From Hormoscilla sp. GUM202 (GTDB lineage Bacteria; Cyanobacteriota; Cyanobacteriia; Cyanobacteriales; Desertifilaceae), in contig RFFC02000025.1 in the NCBI GenBank assembly GCA_005518205.2, forward strand, positions 1 to 64,000: a DNA stretch of 64,000 nt, read 5' to 3'. Of this stretch, positions 18,076 to 28,130 are shown one piece after another (within the stretch, counting starts at the first letter, position 1; each line of letters opens with the position of its first letter). The notes beneath the pieces are model-generated. The model worked only from the letters and a program-made list of their open reading frames with translations. It did no database searches and was not told where the DNA came from. A program made the translations under genes and the position numbers.

Positions 18076-19905
18076 TCATGGTAAATTGTCCAATAGCAAG
18101 CCTCTGTCAAGCAAAGTATTCCTGTGTTCGCAGGAAGTTTCCGAGATCAACTGACAAGCGTAGCAAGCAGCACCATTTACCTTTTCCTCTCCAAACTCTT
18201 CTTCAATGCAAATGGGGTCATTGGAGCAAGCATCTATATTGCGAAGGGCCGACTTGAGAACCCGATCGAAGTGGGGAACTAAACCGATAAGTCCTCCCAG
18301 GGTACCGTCACCACCTGACTGTGCCGTGTAAAGTAGTAAGCCTCCTACTGTCTTGTTGTTAATTGTGCAACTATATACTCGTTCTCGGATAGCGGCTGAA
18401 GAGTAACCGGAATCAACTGAAAGAGCCGTGATTAAACGGTGAGATAATGTATGCCACCAGACAAATACCGGATGGAGATAATCCTCTTTAGTTCCCGGCA
18501 TAGCTTTGATTTTTCGGTAGCCATCGGATGCCTTATAAGCTGCTAACCAGCGACGGTAGGCTTGTCCTTGTAAAGGAAAATGTTCTGAAAGTCCTTTTGG
18601 CTCCGTGTCGGATACAAAATCTAAAAAAATTCCCTCGCCAAATAATTCAACCCCTGGATGCCAAGCAATACTCCTATTAGGCGGCTCGTACTCAACAGGG
18701 ACAATTTTAGGCTGATTTTCTTTCTCACCTGTATCGATCGGTCGGGTATAGCCAATTTGTACCATGACCACTCGCAATCGGCTCAGGGGTGTCACCCTCA
18801 AAGTTCGACCTGAATCTAACCTGAACCTTTCGACATTTTCCTTGTAAACTTCAAACTGATTTGGTCCTCCTGGTTTATCCGAACGCTGAGGGGGCGCTCC
18901 ATCACAAGCTGCATTGCGCAAGCTTCGGAACTCCTCTTGTCTCAGGGTTTCTTCTGTTGATTCTTTGGGATTGGTGATTTCACCTAAAATGTCATCTATC
19001 GCCCCCAGGATTTCTGCCTCATCATACCGCTTAATAGTTGCAGCAATTGTTGGGTCAAGTCTATGTCCTCTAACCAGATTGTCTAAAAGCTGAACTAATT
19101 GTTCCTGAGTAGTTACAGGTATAGCAACAAGAACATCTAAAACTGCACGAGTCTGAAGCAACCGGTGTAAAGCGGTATCTAGCGGCGGAATTGTAAGTGC
19201 TGACCTAATTTCAGCTACTCGCAAGTTAGCAGCACCCCGTTGAATTATCTTAGCTGATTTATTACAATCGCACCTCAGATCATCTGCTTCTGGAAAGCGT
19301 CCCGAACAAGGAAACTTTCTGGAATAAGCCTGACCAAAATTAACCCTTTCACGACATTCAGGACAAGTAATTTTGATATTCCGTAGCGCGCCCCCACCAC
19401 CTTGCCACAGCAAATGGTCTGGTTTACTACATCCTTGTCTGTGTTTGATCATCGAACGCCAAGGAACTTCATCAAGGTGTCCGCGAGCACAAGCCAGAAC
19501 AAAACGCACCGCCTCTTCGCGAGATTTTGCCCATGCTTCTCCCCATTTAGGTGCAGGACTACATTTAGGGCAACCCTTTAAGGACTGCGGTTGGTATCTG
19601 TAGAGAATACCATGAGTAGGGCAGAGGGACCACCTCGGAAAATAATAGGCATTATAGACCAGTTTGTTTTCTGGTACTCCTAACTCAGCGTTCGAGGGGA
19701 TCCGAAAGATTTTTTTGTCATTCAGCAGAGTTTGCGAAAGTCGCAGGTCTCTAATTTCATAAGCATCTGGCTCAGTATTTTCAAATAGTCCTGAGTGGCT
19801 GGGAGCGGCGATGACAACCGGACCATCTGGTGTTTCCAGAATACTCCCAGGACCAAAAGTTGTAATGTATTGTGAAGGACGAATAGATTGACCTTTTGCT
19901 GCCAT
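18076..19905 (-). CDS. drmB: DrmB-like DUF1998 zinc protein of the DISARM-like cassette
   Basis: 609 residues. Several Cys pairs suggest zinc sites: CPTHGILYRYQPQSLKGCPKC near residue 80, CARGHLDEVPW near 137, CPECRERVNFGQAY near 180, and at the C-terminus ACYACQLISETSCEHRN (about 579-597), the last being typical of DUF1998 proteins. The middle contains an IGYTRPIDTG block and HTLSHRLITALSVDSGYSSA, also found in this family. In DISARM, DrmB works with the helicase DrmA. Its start lies 21 bases after the drmA-like stop, so both are in one operon. Its precise biochemical role here is inferred from the family. Confidence 0.87.
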   Translation of the reverse strand: MAAKGQSIRPSQYITTFGPGSILETPDGPVVIAAPSHSGLFENTEPDAYEIRDLRLSQTLLNDKKIFRIPSNAELGVPENKLVYNAYYFPRWSLCPTHGILYRYQPQSLKGCPKCSPAPKWGEAWAKSREEAVRFVLACARGHLDEVPWRSMIKHRQGCSKPDHLLWQGGGGALRNIKITCPECRERVNFGQAYSRKFPCSGRFPEADDLRCDCNKSAKIIQRGAANLRVAEIRSALTIPPLDTALHRLLQTRAVLDVLVAIPVTTQEQLVQLLDNLVRGHRLDPTIAATIKRYDEAEILGAIDDILGEITNPKESTEETLRQEEFRSLRNAACDGAPPQRSDKPGGPNQFEVYKENVERFRLDSGRTLRVTPLSRLRVVMVQIGYTRPIDTGEKENQPKIVPVEYEPPNRSIAWHPGVELFGEGIFLDFVSDTEPKGLSEHFPLQGQAYRRWLAAYKASDGYRKIKAMPGTKEDYLHPVFVWWHTLSHRLITALSVDSGYSSAAIRERVYSCTINNKTVGGLLLYTAQSGGDGTLGGLIGLVPHFDRVLKSALRNIDACSNDPICIEEEFGEEKVNGAACYACQLISETSCEHRNTLLDRGLLLDNLP

Positions 19906-19926
19906 AATTTCACTTCCTTTATTTCC

Positions 19927-22900
19927 TTAGTTTTGCTGTTCCGATCGCAGACGACCGAAGCGTGTCATTCCTTCGACTTCGCGCAGGGACTGTGGAGCAT
20001 TCCGATAAACAACTGGAAAGTTTCGCTCTTGATGTTGTTCGTCTCCCAACACGACAGGCATCGTCGGGTCTTTATCAATGGCATACTCTTCATAGACTAG
20101 GTTATTTTCATTTTCGGCAACAGTCTGCCAGCGATCGAACCCTCCCCTTACCTCGCGATCGACTTGATCTTCTGGTGGGCGGCGAATGTCTAGTTGAATT
20201 TGCGATCGCCTGTTAATCACTTCGTTAATCACCTGTAACTCACTAGCTGAGTGGCGAACCCTTTGCATAACAGGAGCATTATTTTTCGCCGCCCATTCTT
20301 CTGAAACTGGTTCGCCCCGAAGTTCTCTTGCTTGTCGCAGCAATGCCACTGCTACCGGTCCCATGCCTCGCTCTCTAGCTCTAGCTGCAAAAGGGGTAAC
20401 GGTAATTGGCTCAACATAGCGGTAAATGGCTCGGTGGTAGCCAGTAAAAAATTCATAATGATCCAAATCTCGCGGACGACTCGCTCTAAAAAAAGTAATC
20501 ACTAGTCCTCCCTGAGAGCGACCGACACGACCGGTCGCCTGAATGTAGGATGACGTTGTTTTTGGTTGACCATTGACAATCATCAACCCCAAGCGGTCAA
20601 TATCAACACCGGTTCCAAACATGGACGTACTCAAAACTATGTCTTTAGCTTCAGGTAATGGCTGTGAAAGGCTAGTTAGTAACCCGGGTAGTTCGGTAGA
20701 ATCCTTGCGGCTGGAAAGTTCGATCTCTTCCCCTAAATCTCGTACCGAAACTTCACTAACGTACTTCAACCGTTCGGGAATATCTTGACGATACAGGGTT
20801 AAGGCTCCAGCGAGTTCCCGAATTGCATTGAAATAACCTACTAGCGTCCAAAATGGATCGCAATCGCCATCGCTGTATTCTGCTTGTCTCAGTTCCCAAA
20901 TGCTTTGAAGCATTGACGAATAGAGCCGCACAATGGGGGTTTGAGCGCCTTTACCGGGAGCGCAAACCCCCACATACAGGCGACCGCTGGGATGCCGACC
21001 TTTCGCGTCTGTATCTGTTGGGCGAACATTTGCAGGTGTTCTGGCAAAGAAGCTATCTGCTGCTGACAAGCCCGGAGGCGGGAACTGAAAGACATCCCGG
21101 TCAAATAAACATTTGACCTGGGATTGAGATTGTCTGACAGTTGCAGTAGAAGCAATGTATTTAGGACCAACATTTTGGCCCCGATACATTTGCTCGCATA
21201 GAGTATCAACAGCCGTTTCATAAAGCCCAACCATACTCCCCAGCGGTCCTTCAATCAGATGGAGTTCGTCTTGAAGAATCAGATCCGGTGGTAATAGAGT
21301 ATTCACCTCTTTTCTCTGCTTCTTTGGAGACTTAATCTCGACCCCTGCATTGTTGCGGTAATATCCCTCTCTACTGCAATATCGATTAATATTGCCAAAA
21401 ATCGCACCGGCTCTTGGTTCAAATGCTAGACGGGCAAATTTATCTACTGTCGCCACCAATAATGAAGGAATGCGGGAATAAATCTGATCGTCAACTGTCA
21501 AGGCTGAAATAGCTATCCTCGAACAGTGTGAATTTTGCTTGAATGCTTCTAACGGCTCTGACCATACGAAATTATTAGACATATCCAGCAATCGTCCCAT
21601 CCATGCTTGATTAAATTTCAGGGGCACTTTTTCATTCCAGGTTTTGTTATTGTTGAGGTCGCAATTTGGATTGGGACAGTAAATTTCAAAGTTTTCTTTA
21701 TTCTCTTTACCTCTTGTGCCAAGATAGGCTTTCTTAAAATATCCCGGTCTGCTGATTCTAAAACAAACTAATTTTGCCGGGCTTAAAAACTGATTTACTG
21801 ACTTTTTCCACCAATCATCTAATTTGACGGCTAATACTCTCGACTCTTCTTTGAGAGTAAAAGTCATCGATAGGGTTATGTAGCTGTCAGCAGTGCTCTT
21901 GTCATCTACCTGAAAAACCGGACTCGCTGCCATCTCATCTAATGGAATAACTTCGCTATCGAGTAGCTTGTGGTTAACAGCACCTTTCAATACTAAATGA
22001 AGGGTATGTCCTTCTTTCTTGGCTCCTAACCCATCTTTCGGAATCGCGAGAATTGCTCCACAACAAGGACAATTAAGCATTTGAGCCGGTTCGCCCTCGG
22101 TTCCTCTTTTACCTTCAAGTGCTGAAATTGCACCGGGCAAAGAAGTTTTTGGAGGGATAAACTTATTCTTGAGAGCATTCGGTGTAACATTTCCTCCAAC
22201 CCACAACCCCGCCGAGAAGCGAGTTGTTCCCCAAATATTACTATCCTTCAGTTTGCAGTCTTTAGGTCGCCAGCCAACAGGACGATCTGTTCCTAAGTTT
22301 TCCACGCGCAACATTTCACAGGCTATTATTAATCTCAAAGTACGGCGAAACTGTTGAATTGTTAAGAGTCTCAGGGTGTACCTGGAAATCACGCTAACGC
22401 CATGTCCCGTGCGATCGCCTTCAGTATCCTTTTGGGAGCGTAACCTCCTCAAGCCCATTGTGAAAGCAGCTAAACCCAGATAGGCCTCGGTCTTCCCGCC
22501 ACCAGTGGCAAAAGCCAGTAAATCACAAGTTGCGCGATCGGGGTGCAAAGGATCTGCGATCGCCGGCAGATTCATCAAAATAAATGCCAGCTGGAAAGGT
22601 CGCCACCTAAAATCTTGTTCTGGCCTTTTCCAAGATGCCTGCAAACCAATGGCTTTATTCGCGAAGCCGAAAGCCAGTCTCACTTCTTCATTTTCCGCAA
22701 TCAAATCAATCGCTTCCTGTATTCGTTGCCGCGCCCGATCGCAGTTGGCGAGATGTCGATTAGCAGCTCGTTGATATCTAAATTCTAACCCATCTACCTC
22801 AGCTTTTTGTCGCTCTATCCAAGCTGCATAACCATCTGCAAGGGGTTGTAGCGCCTCACCCATTGCCCTTGGATCCCAAATTTCTGCCAACCTCGCCGTG

Positions 22901-23898
22901 GCGAGTTCTGGAGTCCGTTCGATCGAGTCTGATTTCCAATCTATTTCAGGAGATTGCACTGAGTAGCAGGGGACATATTCCGTCCTACAGTCAGGTACAA
23001 TAAACTTTTGGGACTGCTGCTTTCCGCCTGTTGATTCCACAACTTCTGCGTCAATCCACTTTAACTTATTTTCCTCCCTGACCTTTGCTTCCGGGTCGAT
23101 TTCCTTCCACACCGCCGCGCACAAGTGACCGCGAGCATAGGCTTGATAGTCTCTGTATATCAGTGCTAGTGATTCATCTTCGGACTCAAGACTTCCAGGA
23201 TCAAGCTTTTCATCAGCAGGCTGAAAACTGTCAAAAGGCAAAAGCTCCGTATTTTCTCCCATGACAACCCTGATCTGAGGCTGGAAAATCAGATCGCTTG
23301 TCTGAACTCGTCTTTTTCCAGACTCTTCGCGGGGGTCTCTCAGAGAAGTCTCATTAACCAGGTAAATGGACAGTTTATAGGTATCATCAGCACGGCGGAC
23401 AGTCCGCAGGCTAATTTTAACACCGTCTGTTTCGTCGAGCAGTTGGCTTGCCGTCACGGAAATCGGTTCTGGTGTAACATAGCAGTTGGGCACTCGCTGG
23501 AAAACTTGCTTGCCCCGTGGATCTCTGAGTTCTTTGTACCGCGCCCAAGTCGCACAAATGGCTATATGTGGTTTCCTCTTATCCCTTGCGCGGACAAAAA
23601 AGGAAATCCCCAAAGAACGGGGTTGGCTCTTCGGGTCTAAAACTGGCGCAGCAGCGGCAACTGGGGCGTCTTCTTCCGAATCATCATCGCCGTACTCATC
23701 GAGTCCAGTTCCCAATATTTCTGCTTCACCCTCAATCTCCTTCGCATCGGCTTCAGTTGCATCCCGGGGAATCAGAACTCCCGTGATGAACTCGTTACGC
23801 GGATCTTGGGTGCTTGGCAGAACCTCATGGCAAGACTCTCTGGGACCGAGAACTTCCTGTCTGAGGTTTAGTAGTAGTTCTGTCCGTACCGACATCAT
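19927..23898 (-). CDS. drmA: DrmA-like giant helicase of the DISARM-like cassette
   Basis: 1323 residues, a superfamily 2 helicase. Motif I (Walker A) is LLAFATGGGKTEAYLG near residue 470. The Walker B box is a DELH variant, LILQDELHLIEGPLG, near 876. Motif III is ASTATVRQSQ, and motif VI is QATGRVGRSQGG near 1123. The core is interrupted by a long insertion with zinc-like clusters (LNCPCCGAIL; CPNPNCDLN). This size, the DELH box and pairing with a DUF1998 gene are what is known of DrmA. It is the first gene of the drmA-drmB operon on the minus strand. It starts 61 bases before the right direct repeat. Confidence 0.88.
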   Translation of the reverse strand: MMSVRTELLLNLRQEVLGPRESCHEVLPSTQDPRNEFITGVLIPRDATEADAKEIEGEAEILGTGLDEYGDDDSEEDAPVAAAAPVLDPKSQPRSLGISFFVRARDKRKPHIAICATWARYKELRDPRGKQVFQRVPNCYVTPEPISVTASQLLDETDGVKISLRTVRRADDTYKLSIYLVNETSLRDPREESGKRRVQTSDLIFQPQIRVVMGENTELLPFDSFQPADEKLDPGSLESEDESLALIYRDYQAYARGHLCAAVWKEIDPEAKVREENKLKWIDAEVVESTGGKQQSQKFIVPDCRTEYVPCYSVQSPEIDWKSDSIERTPELATARLAEIWDPRAMGEALQPLADGYAAWIERQKAEVDGLEFRYQRAANRHLANCDRARQRIQEAIDLIAENEEVRLAFGFANKAIGLQASWKRPEQDFRWRPFQLAFILMNLPAIADPLHPDRATCDLLAFATGGGKTEAYLGLAAFTMGLRRLRSQKDTEGDRTGHGVSVISRYTLRLLTIQQFRRTLRLIIACEMLRVENLGTDRPVGWRPKDCKLKDSNIWGTTRFSAGLWVGGNVTPNALKNKFIPPKTSLPGAISALEGKRGTEGEPAQMLNCPCCGAILAIPKDGLGAKKEGHTLHLVLKGAVNHKLLDSEVIPLDEMAASPVFQVDDKSTADSYITLSMTFTLKEESRVLAVKLDDWWKKSVNQFLSPAKLVCFRISRPGYFKKAYLGTRGKENKENFEIYCPNPNCDLNNNKTWNEKVPLKFNQAWMGRLLDMSNNFVWSEPLEAFKQNSHCSRIAISALTVDDQIYSRIPSLLVATVDKFARLAFEPRAGAIFGNINRYCSREGYYRNNAGVEIKSPKKQRKEVNTLLPPDLILQDELHLIEGPLGSMVGLYETAVDTLCEQMYRGQNVGPKYIASTATVRQSQSQVKCLFDRDVFQFPPPGLSAADSFFARTPANVRPTDTDAKGRHPSGRLYVGVCAPGKGAQTPIVRLYSSMLQSIWELRQAEYSDGDCDPFWTLVGYFNAIRELAGALTLYRQDIPERLKYVSEVSVRDLGEEIELSSRKDSTELPGLLTSLSQPLPEAKDIVLSTSMFGTGVDIDRLGLMIVNGQPKTTSSYIQATGRVGRSQGGLVITFFRASRPRDLDHYEFFTGYHRAIYRYVEPITVTPFAARARERGMGPVAVALLRQARELRGEPVSEEWAAKNNAPVMQRVRHSASELQVINEVINRRSQIQLDIRRPPEDQVDREVRGGFDRWQTVAENENNLVYEEYAIDKDPTMPVVLGDEQHQERNFPVVYRNAPQSLREVEGMTRFGRLRSEQQN

Positions 23899-23958
23899 CC
23901 ATCCTCTCGACTTTCTCTACTATACACGATCGGGCTGTGCGTCGCATAAATTTTATCT

Positions 23959-24649
23959 CGCCCCCTGACTCTACTTTTACCACCAACTCCCGATCGCGTC
24001 GTCATCGCTGGGGAAAACAGCAACCATGGGGACCGTTCTCAAACCCTTACTCTACAAGGCTTTGATGTCCGAAATCACTCACAATAATCAGGCAAAGTAT
24101 CCTATTATACCATTATCTATAGAATAAATGCTGAACCCCTTAACTTTGCGTGATGATCGGCTTTATTTATCACCCCAAATCCAGGATAGCCATTGATTCT
24201 TGCGCTTACCCAGATTATCATAGCACAAGATGATGATTTTTTTGTCAGGTGGGCGGTGCCGGCGGTGCCCACCCTACGGATTAATTTACTTTAGTTAGCA
24301 ATCCCACGGGCAAGGGCTTAAAGGAAAGACGTTCGTTTTCTACATCCACAAATATGGTGTCTCCATCCTTAAACTCGCTGCGCAGGATCGCTTTGGCAAT
24401 TTGGGTTTCTAACTCCCGCTGAATTCCTCGCTTCAAGGGCCGCGCCCCATAGACAGGGTCATAACCTACTTCTGCCAAAAAGTCAAGGGCTGCTTCTGCC
24501 AGTTTGAGAGACATCTTCCGTTCTGCTAACCGCTGTTCCAAACGCTGCACTTGCAACTTGACGATCGCCCGCAATTGTGCTTTTTTGAGGGAGTGGAAGA
24601 TGATAACTTCATCAATGCGGTTGAGGAACTCGGGACGGAAACTCGATCG
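23959..24649. repeat. Right direct repeat: clpB 3' end and flank
   Basis: Partner of 15878-16671. It contains the genuine 3' end of clpB. Identity is high but not perfect, so the duplication is not very recent. Recombination between the two copies would delete or circularise about 8 kb with drmMII, drmB and drmA. Confidence 0.9.
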
Positions 24650-26902
24650 CATCGCTTCCATGACCCGCTTTTGCATTTCTTCATACTGGCTATCATCTCC
24701 TGCCAGATCCAGGATATACTGGGAACCGATGTTGCTAGTCATGATGACGATCGCATTTTTAAAGTCAACGGTATGACCTTGGGCATCAGTGACGCGACCG
24801 TCATCGAGAATTTGCAGCATAATATTGAAGACATCGGGATGAGCTTTTTCAATTTCATCGAACAAGATGACCGCATAAGGACGCCGGCGAATGGACTCAG
24901 TCAGTTGTCCCCCTTCATCGTACCCCACATATCCCGGAGGCGCACCAATTAACCGCGAAACAGTATGTTTCTCCATGTACTCGGACATGTCAATGCGCAC
25001 TAACGCTTCTTCCGTATCGAACAGGTAAGCAGCAAGTGTTTTGGCCAACTCTGTCTTCCCGACACCCGTGGGACCGAGGAAGATGAAACTCGCAACGGGA
25101 CGGTTCGGGTCCGCTAACCCCGCACGCGATCGCTGAATGGCATCCGCCACTGCTGTCACCGCCTCATCCTGTCCCACGACCCGCTGATGCAGTTCCTCTT
25201 CCAGGTGGAGGAGTTTTTGCATTTCCGACTCCACCAACTTACTAATGGGAATACCCGTCCACTTGGAGATAATTTCGGCAATATCCGCATCCGTCACTTC
25301 CTCCCGCAACAGGGAAATTCCACTGGTTTGGGTTTCCTCCAGACGAGTTTCCGTTTGCTGCAGTTGCTGCTGCAACTCATTTAACTTACCGTACTTCAAC
25401 TCCGCAGCGCGGTTCAGGTCGTAGTTCCGTTCCGCCTGCTGAATCTCAATGTTCACCCGATCTATTTCTTCCTTAATGCCCTGAATTTGATCTATAATAC
25501 CTTTTTCCGATTGCCACTGAGCATTCAGGGCCCGTTGTGATTCCTTGAGGTTCGCCAATTCTAGTTCCAATTTTTGCAATCGTTCCTGGGAAGCAGCGTC
25601 ATATTCCTTTTGCAGGGAGAGGCGTTCCATCTCTAACTGGATAATTTTCCGGTCAATTTCGTCAAGTTCTTCGGGTTTGGAGGTAATCTCCATCTTTAAC
25701 CGGGCCGCCGCCTCGTCCATCAGGTCGATCGCCTTATCGGGAAGGAAGCGATCGCTAATATACCTGGTAGAGAGAGTCGCCGCTGCTACCAGGGCACTAT
25801 CAGAGATTTGCACTCCGTGGTGAACTTCATAGCGTTCCTTAAGTCCCCGCAGAATAGAAACGGTATCTTCCACAGTGGGTTGATCGACATAGACTTGTTG
25901 GAAGCGTCGTTCCAGGGCAGCATCCTTTTCGATATACTTGCGATATTCATCCAGGGTAGTGGCACCAATACAGCGCAACTCACCCCGTGATAACATGGGT
26001 TTGAGCAAGTTGCCCGCATCCATCGCCCCTTGGGTCGCCCCGGCACCAACAACGGTGTGAATTTCATCCACAAACATGATAATGTTACCTTGAGAATCGG
26101 TAACTTCCTTGAGAACGGCTTTCAAGCGTTCTTCAAATTCCCCCCGATATTTAGCCCCTGCAATTAAGGCCCCTAGATCCAGGGCGATCAGGCGGCGGTC
26201 CTTCAGGGATTGGGGTACGTCCCCGGCAACAATCCGTTGGGCCAGTCCTTCCGCGATCGCGGTTTTACCGACCCCCGGTTCCCCGATGAGTACGGGATTA
26301 TTCTTAGTGCGGCGAGAGAGGATTTGGATCGTGCGGCGAATCTCATCATCTCTACCAATTACTGGGTCTAGTTTACCTTGGCGGGCTGCCTTTGTCAAGT
26401 CCCGTCCATATTTTTCCAGCGCTTCGTACTTACCTTCAGGGTTTTGGTCAGTCACTTTCTGGTTGCCTCTGATTTGGGAGATAATCTGCTTCAGTTTAGC
26501 TTCATCTAGCTTAAATGAACCCAATAACTCTTTGCCAAACCGATCGTCCTTACTGAAAGCTAGCACCAGATGCTCGATAGAGATATACTCGTCGCCATAA
26601 TCTTTGCGGTAAGCTTCCGCAGCGTCCAGCAGAGTATCCAAAGAACGTCCTAGATAGACTGAACCAGGGTTCGATACTTTCGGTTGACGTTTAATGAAAG
26701 CTTCCGCGCGATCGCGCACGTGTTGCACGTTCACCTCCGCCTTAGAGAAAATGCTAGTCGCCAGTCCTGGTTGTTCCAGCAGGGACTTCATCAGGTGTTC
26801 GCTTTCTAGATGTTGCTGGCCATTGGCCTTAGCAATGTCTGGGAGGCGGGAGATCGCCTCCCAGGCTTTTTCCGTAAACTGATTGGGATTACTCGGTTGC
26901 AT
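24281..26902 (-). CDS. clpB: ATP-dependent disaggregase ClpB
   Basis: 873 residues, full length. It has the N-terminal Clp domain (QPSNPNQFTEKAWEAISRLP), AAA-1 with GEPGVGKTAIAEGLAQRI near residue 210, a long coiled-coil middle domain (ELDEIDRKIIQLEMERLSLQ and following), AAA-2 with FIFLGPTGVGKTELAKTLAA near 610, and the C-terminal AYGARPLKR-like block (DPVYGARPLKRGIQ). ClpB extracts proteins from aggregates with the DnaK system and gives heat tolerance in cyanobacteria. It lies directly after the right repeat of the defence cassette, so its 3' end is the insertion or duplication point. Confidence 0.97.
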   Translation of the reverse strand: MQPSNPNQFTEKAWEAISRLPDIAKANGQQHLESEHLMKSLLEQPGLATSIFSKAEVNVQHVRDRAEAFIKRQPKVSNPGSVYLGRSLDTLLDAAEAYRKDYGDEYISIEHLVLAFSKDDRFGKELLGSFKLDEAKLKQIISQIRGNQKVTDQNPEGKYEALEKYGRDLTKAARQGKLDPVIGRDDEIRRTIQILSRRTKNNPVLIGEPGVGKTAIAEGLAQRIVAGDVPQSLKDRRLIALDLGALIAGAKYRGEFEERLKAVLKEVTDSQGNIIMFVDEIHTVVGAGATQGAMDAGNLLKPMLSRGELRCIGATTLDEYRKYIEKDAALERRFQQVYVDQPTVEDTVSILRGLKERYEVHHGVQISDSALVAAATLSTRYISDRFLPDKAIDLMDEAAARLKMEITSKPEELDEIDRKIIQLEMERLSLQKEYDAASQERLQKLELELANLKESQRALNAQWQSEKGIIDQIQGIKEEIDRVNIEIQQAERNYDLNRAAELKYGKLNELQQQLQQTETRLEETQTSGISLLREEVTDADIAEIISKWTGIPISKLVESEMQKLLHLEEELHQRVVGQDEAVTAVADAIQRSRAGLADPNRPVASFIFLGPTGVGKTELAKTLAAYLFDTEEALVRIDMSEYMEKHTVSRLIGAPPGYVGYDEGGQLTESIRRRPYAVILFDEIEKAHPDVFNIMLQILDDGRVTDAQGHTVDFKNAIVIMTSNIGSQYILDLAGDDSQYEEMQKRVMEAMRSSFRPEFLNRIDEVIIFHSLKKAQLRAIVKLQVQRLEQRLAERKMSLKLAEAALDFLAEVGYDPVYGARPLKRGIQRELETQIAKAILRSEFKDGDTIFVDVENERLSFKPLPVGLLTKVN

Positions 26903-26936
26903 CGCTTAATACTCCTAACATCTTAGTCTATTTAAG

Positions 26937-27808
26937 GGCGTTGCACATTTACGGGATGATAGGTTAATGCATATTATTATAATCTGCAATCTTTCAGGGA
27001 GAATTTATAGTTAAGATGAGGGATTTTTACCCATTAGTCAAAATTAGTGCTATAATGGAGTGTAAGGCGAATAATTTAGTTAAAGGAGTTGAAAATGAAA
27101 TGTCCCCGATGTGGTTCTGAAAAAATTAATAAAAATGGTCACAGACGAGGTAAACAGAATTTGATTTGTAAAGATTGTAACCGTCAGTTTCTCGAACATT
27201 ATTATCCGCGCGGTTATTCGGAAGATGTCAAGAAAAACTGTTTAACGATGTACGTTAATGGTAATGGATTTCGAGGGATTGAAAGAATTACTGGCGTCAG
27301 CCATAATACTCAAATTCAATGGGTAAAACAAGCAGCTAAAGAATTACCGTCAATCCCTGAAAACTATGAGATACCGGAGGTTGCAGAGATTGACGAGTTG
27401 CATACTTATGTAAATGAAAAAAAGAAGAAAAAGTGGCTATGTCCAGTTGTAAATCATTTTAAGCCAGGGATTATAACATGGGTATTAGGAGATCGTTCAG
27501 CTGAAACTTTTAAGCCATTGTGGGACATTATAAAATGTTGGCAATGCTTTTTTTACGTCACTGATGGATGGCCTGTATATCCAATGTTTATTGAAGATAT
27601 TGACCATATAGTTAGCAAAACATACATGACCCGTGTTGAAGGAGAAAATTGTCGATTAAGACATTATCTAGCTCGATTAAAAAGTCAAACATTATGTTAC
27701 TCAAAATCATCAGAAATGTTGAGGCTTTCAATTAAGCTATTATTGCACTATCTACGTTATGATTTTGTACCTGTCCCTAGTTAAATCATCCCGTAAATGT
27801 GCAACGCC
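26937..27808 (+). mobile_element. Complete IS1-family insertion sequence
   Basis: 872 bp. The ends GGCGTTGCACATTTACGGGA and its inverted copy are perfect over 24 bp. It is flanked by an 8-bp target duplication TATTTAAG at 26929-26936 and 27809-27816. One transposase frame fills it. Two MITEs with the same ends follow within 330 bp. Confidence 0.95.
27089..27784 (+). CDS. IS1-family transposase
   Basis: 231 residues in one frame, without the insA/insB frameshift of classical IS1. N-terminal zinc finger CPRCGSEKINKNGHRRGKQN..CKDC, an HTH region (GFRGIERITGVSHNTQIQWV), then the DDE part with EIDELHTYVNEKKKKKWL and TDGWPVYPMF. The probable last acidic residue lies in TRVEGENCRLRHYLARLKSQ. The frame is intact and has GGAG seven bases upstream, so the element may be active. 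Confidence 0.93.
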   Translation: MKMKCPRCGSEKINKNGHRRGKQNLICKDCNRQFLEHYYPRGYSEDVKKNCLTMYVNGNGFRGIERITGVSHNTQIQWVKQAAKELPSIPENYEIPEVAEIDELHTYVNEKKKKKWLCPVVNHFKPGIITWVLGDRSAETFKPLWDIIKCWQCFFYVTDGWPVYPMFIEDIDHIVSKTYMTRVEGENCRLRHYLARLKSQTLCYSKSSEMLRLSIKLLLHYLRYDFVPVPS

Positions 27809-27861
27809 TATTTAAGTTTATTTTCCGCACGGAACGGGGGGCGATCGGCCTTTACGATTAT

Positions 27862-27971
27862 GTTGCACAATTACGGGATGATGGGCATAGTTGCAGAAGT
27901 CTTAAACCTAGACTACAAGCCAGTTTAAGTTATGTGCATGCGTAGGCATCATCCCCAAAATGTGCAACGCC
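27862..27971. mobile_element. MITE with IS1-type ends, copy 1
   Basis: About 110 bp. It begins GTTGCACAATTACGGGATGA and ends CATCCCCAAAATGTGCAACG plus CC. CGATTAT flanks both sides (27855-27861 and 27972-27978). The interior is identical to the copy at 28018-28130. The left tip has lost the first GGC. Confidence 0.85.
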
Positions 27972-28017
27972 CGATTATGCTATGGGTATTACCGACCTGA
28001 AGTCAGAATTGGAGTTT

Positions 28018-28130
28018 GGCGTTGCACAATTACGGGATGATGGGCATAGTTGCAGAAGTCTTAAACCTAGACTACAAGCCAGTTTAAGTTATGTGCATGC
28101 GTAGGCATCATCCCCAAAATGTGCAACGCC
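28018..28130. mobile_element. MITE with IS1-type ends, copy 2
   Basis: 113 bp, starting GGCGTTGCACAATTACGGGA and ending GTGCAACGCC, with an 8-bp target duplication TGGAGTTT at 28010-28017 and 28131-28138. Identical in sequence to copy 1 over about 109 bases, which points to recent movement, presumably by the nearby IS1 transposase. Confidence 0.9.

Noticed and set aside
24504..26600. Plus-strand open frames inside clpB
   Set aside because: Antisense shadows of a fully conserved gene.
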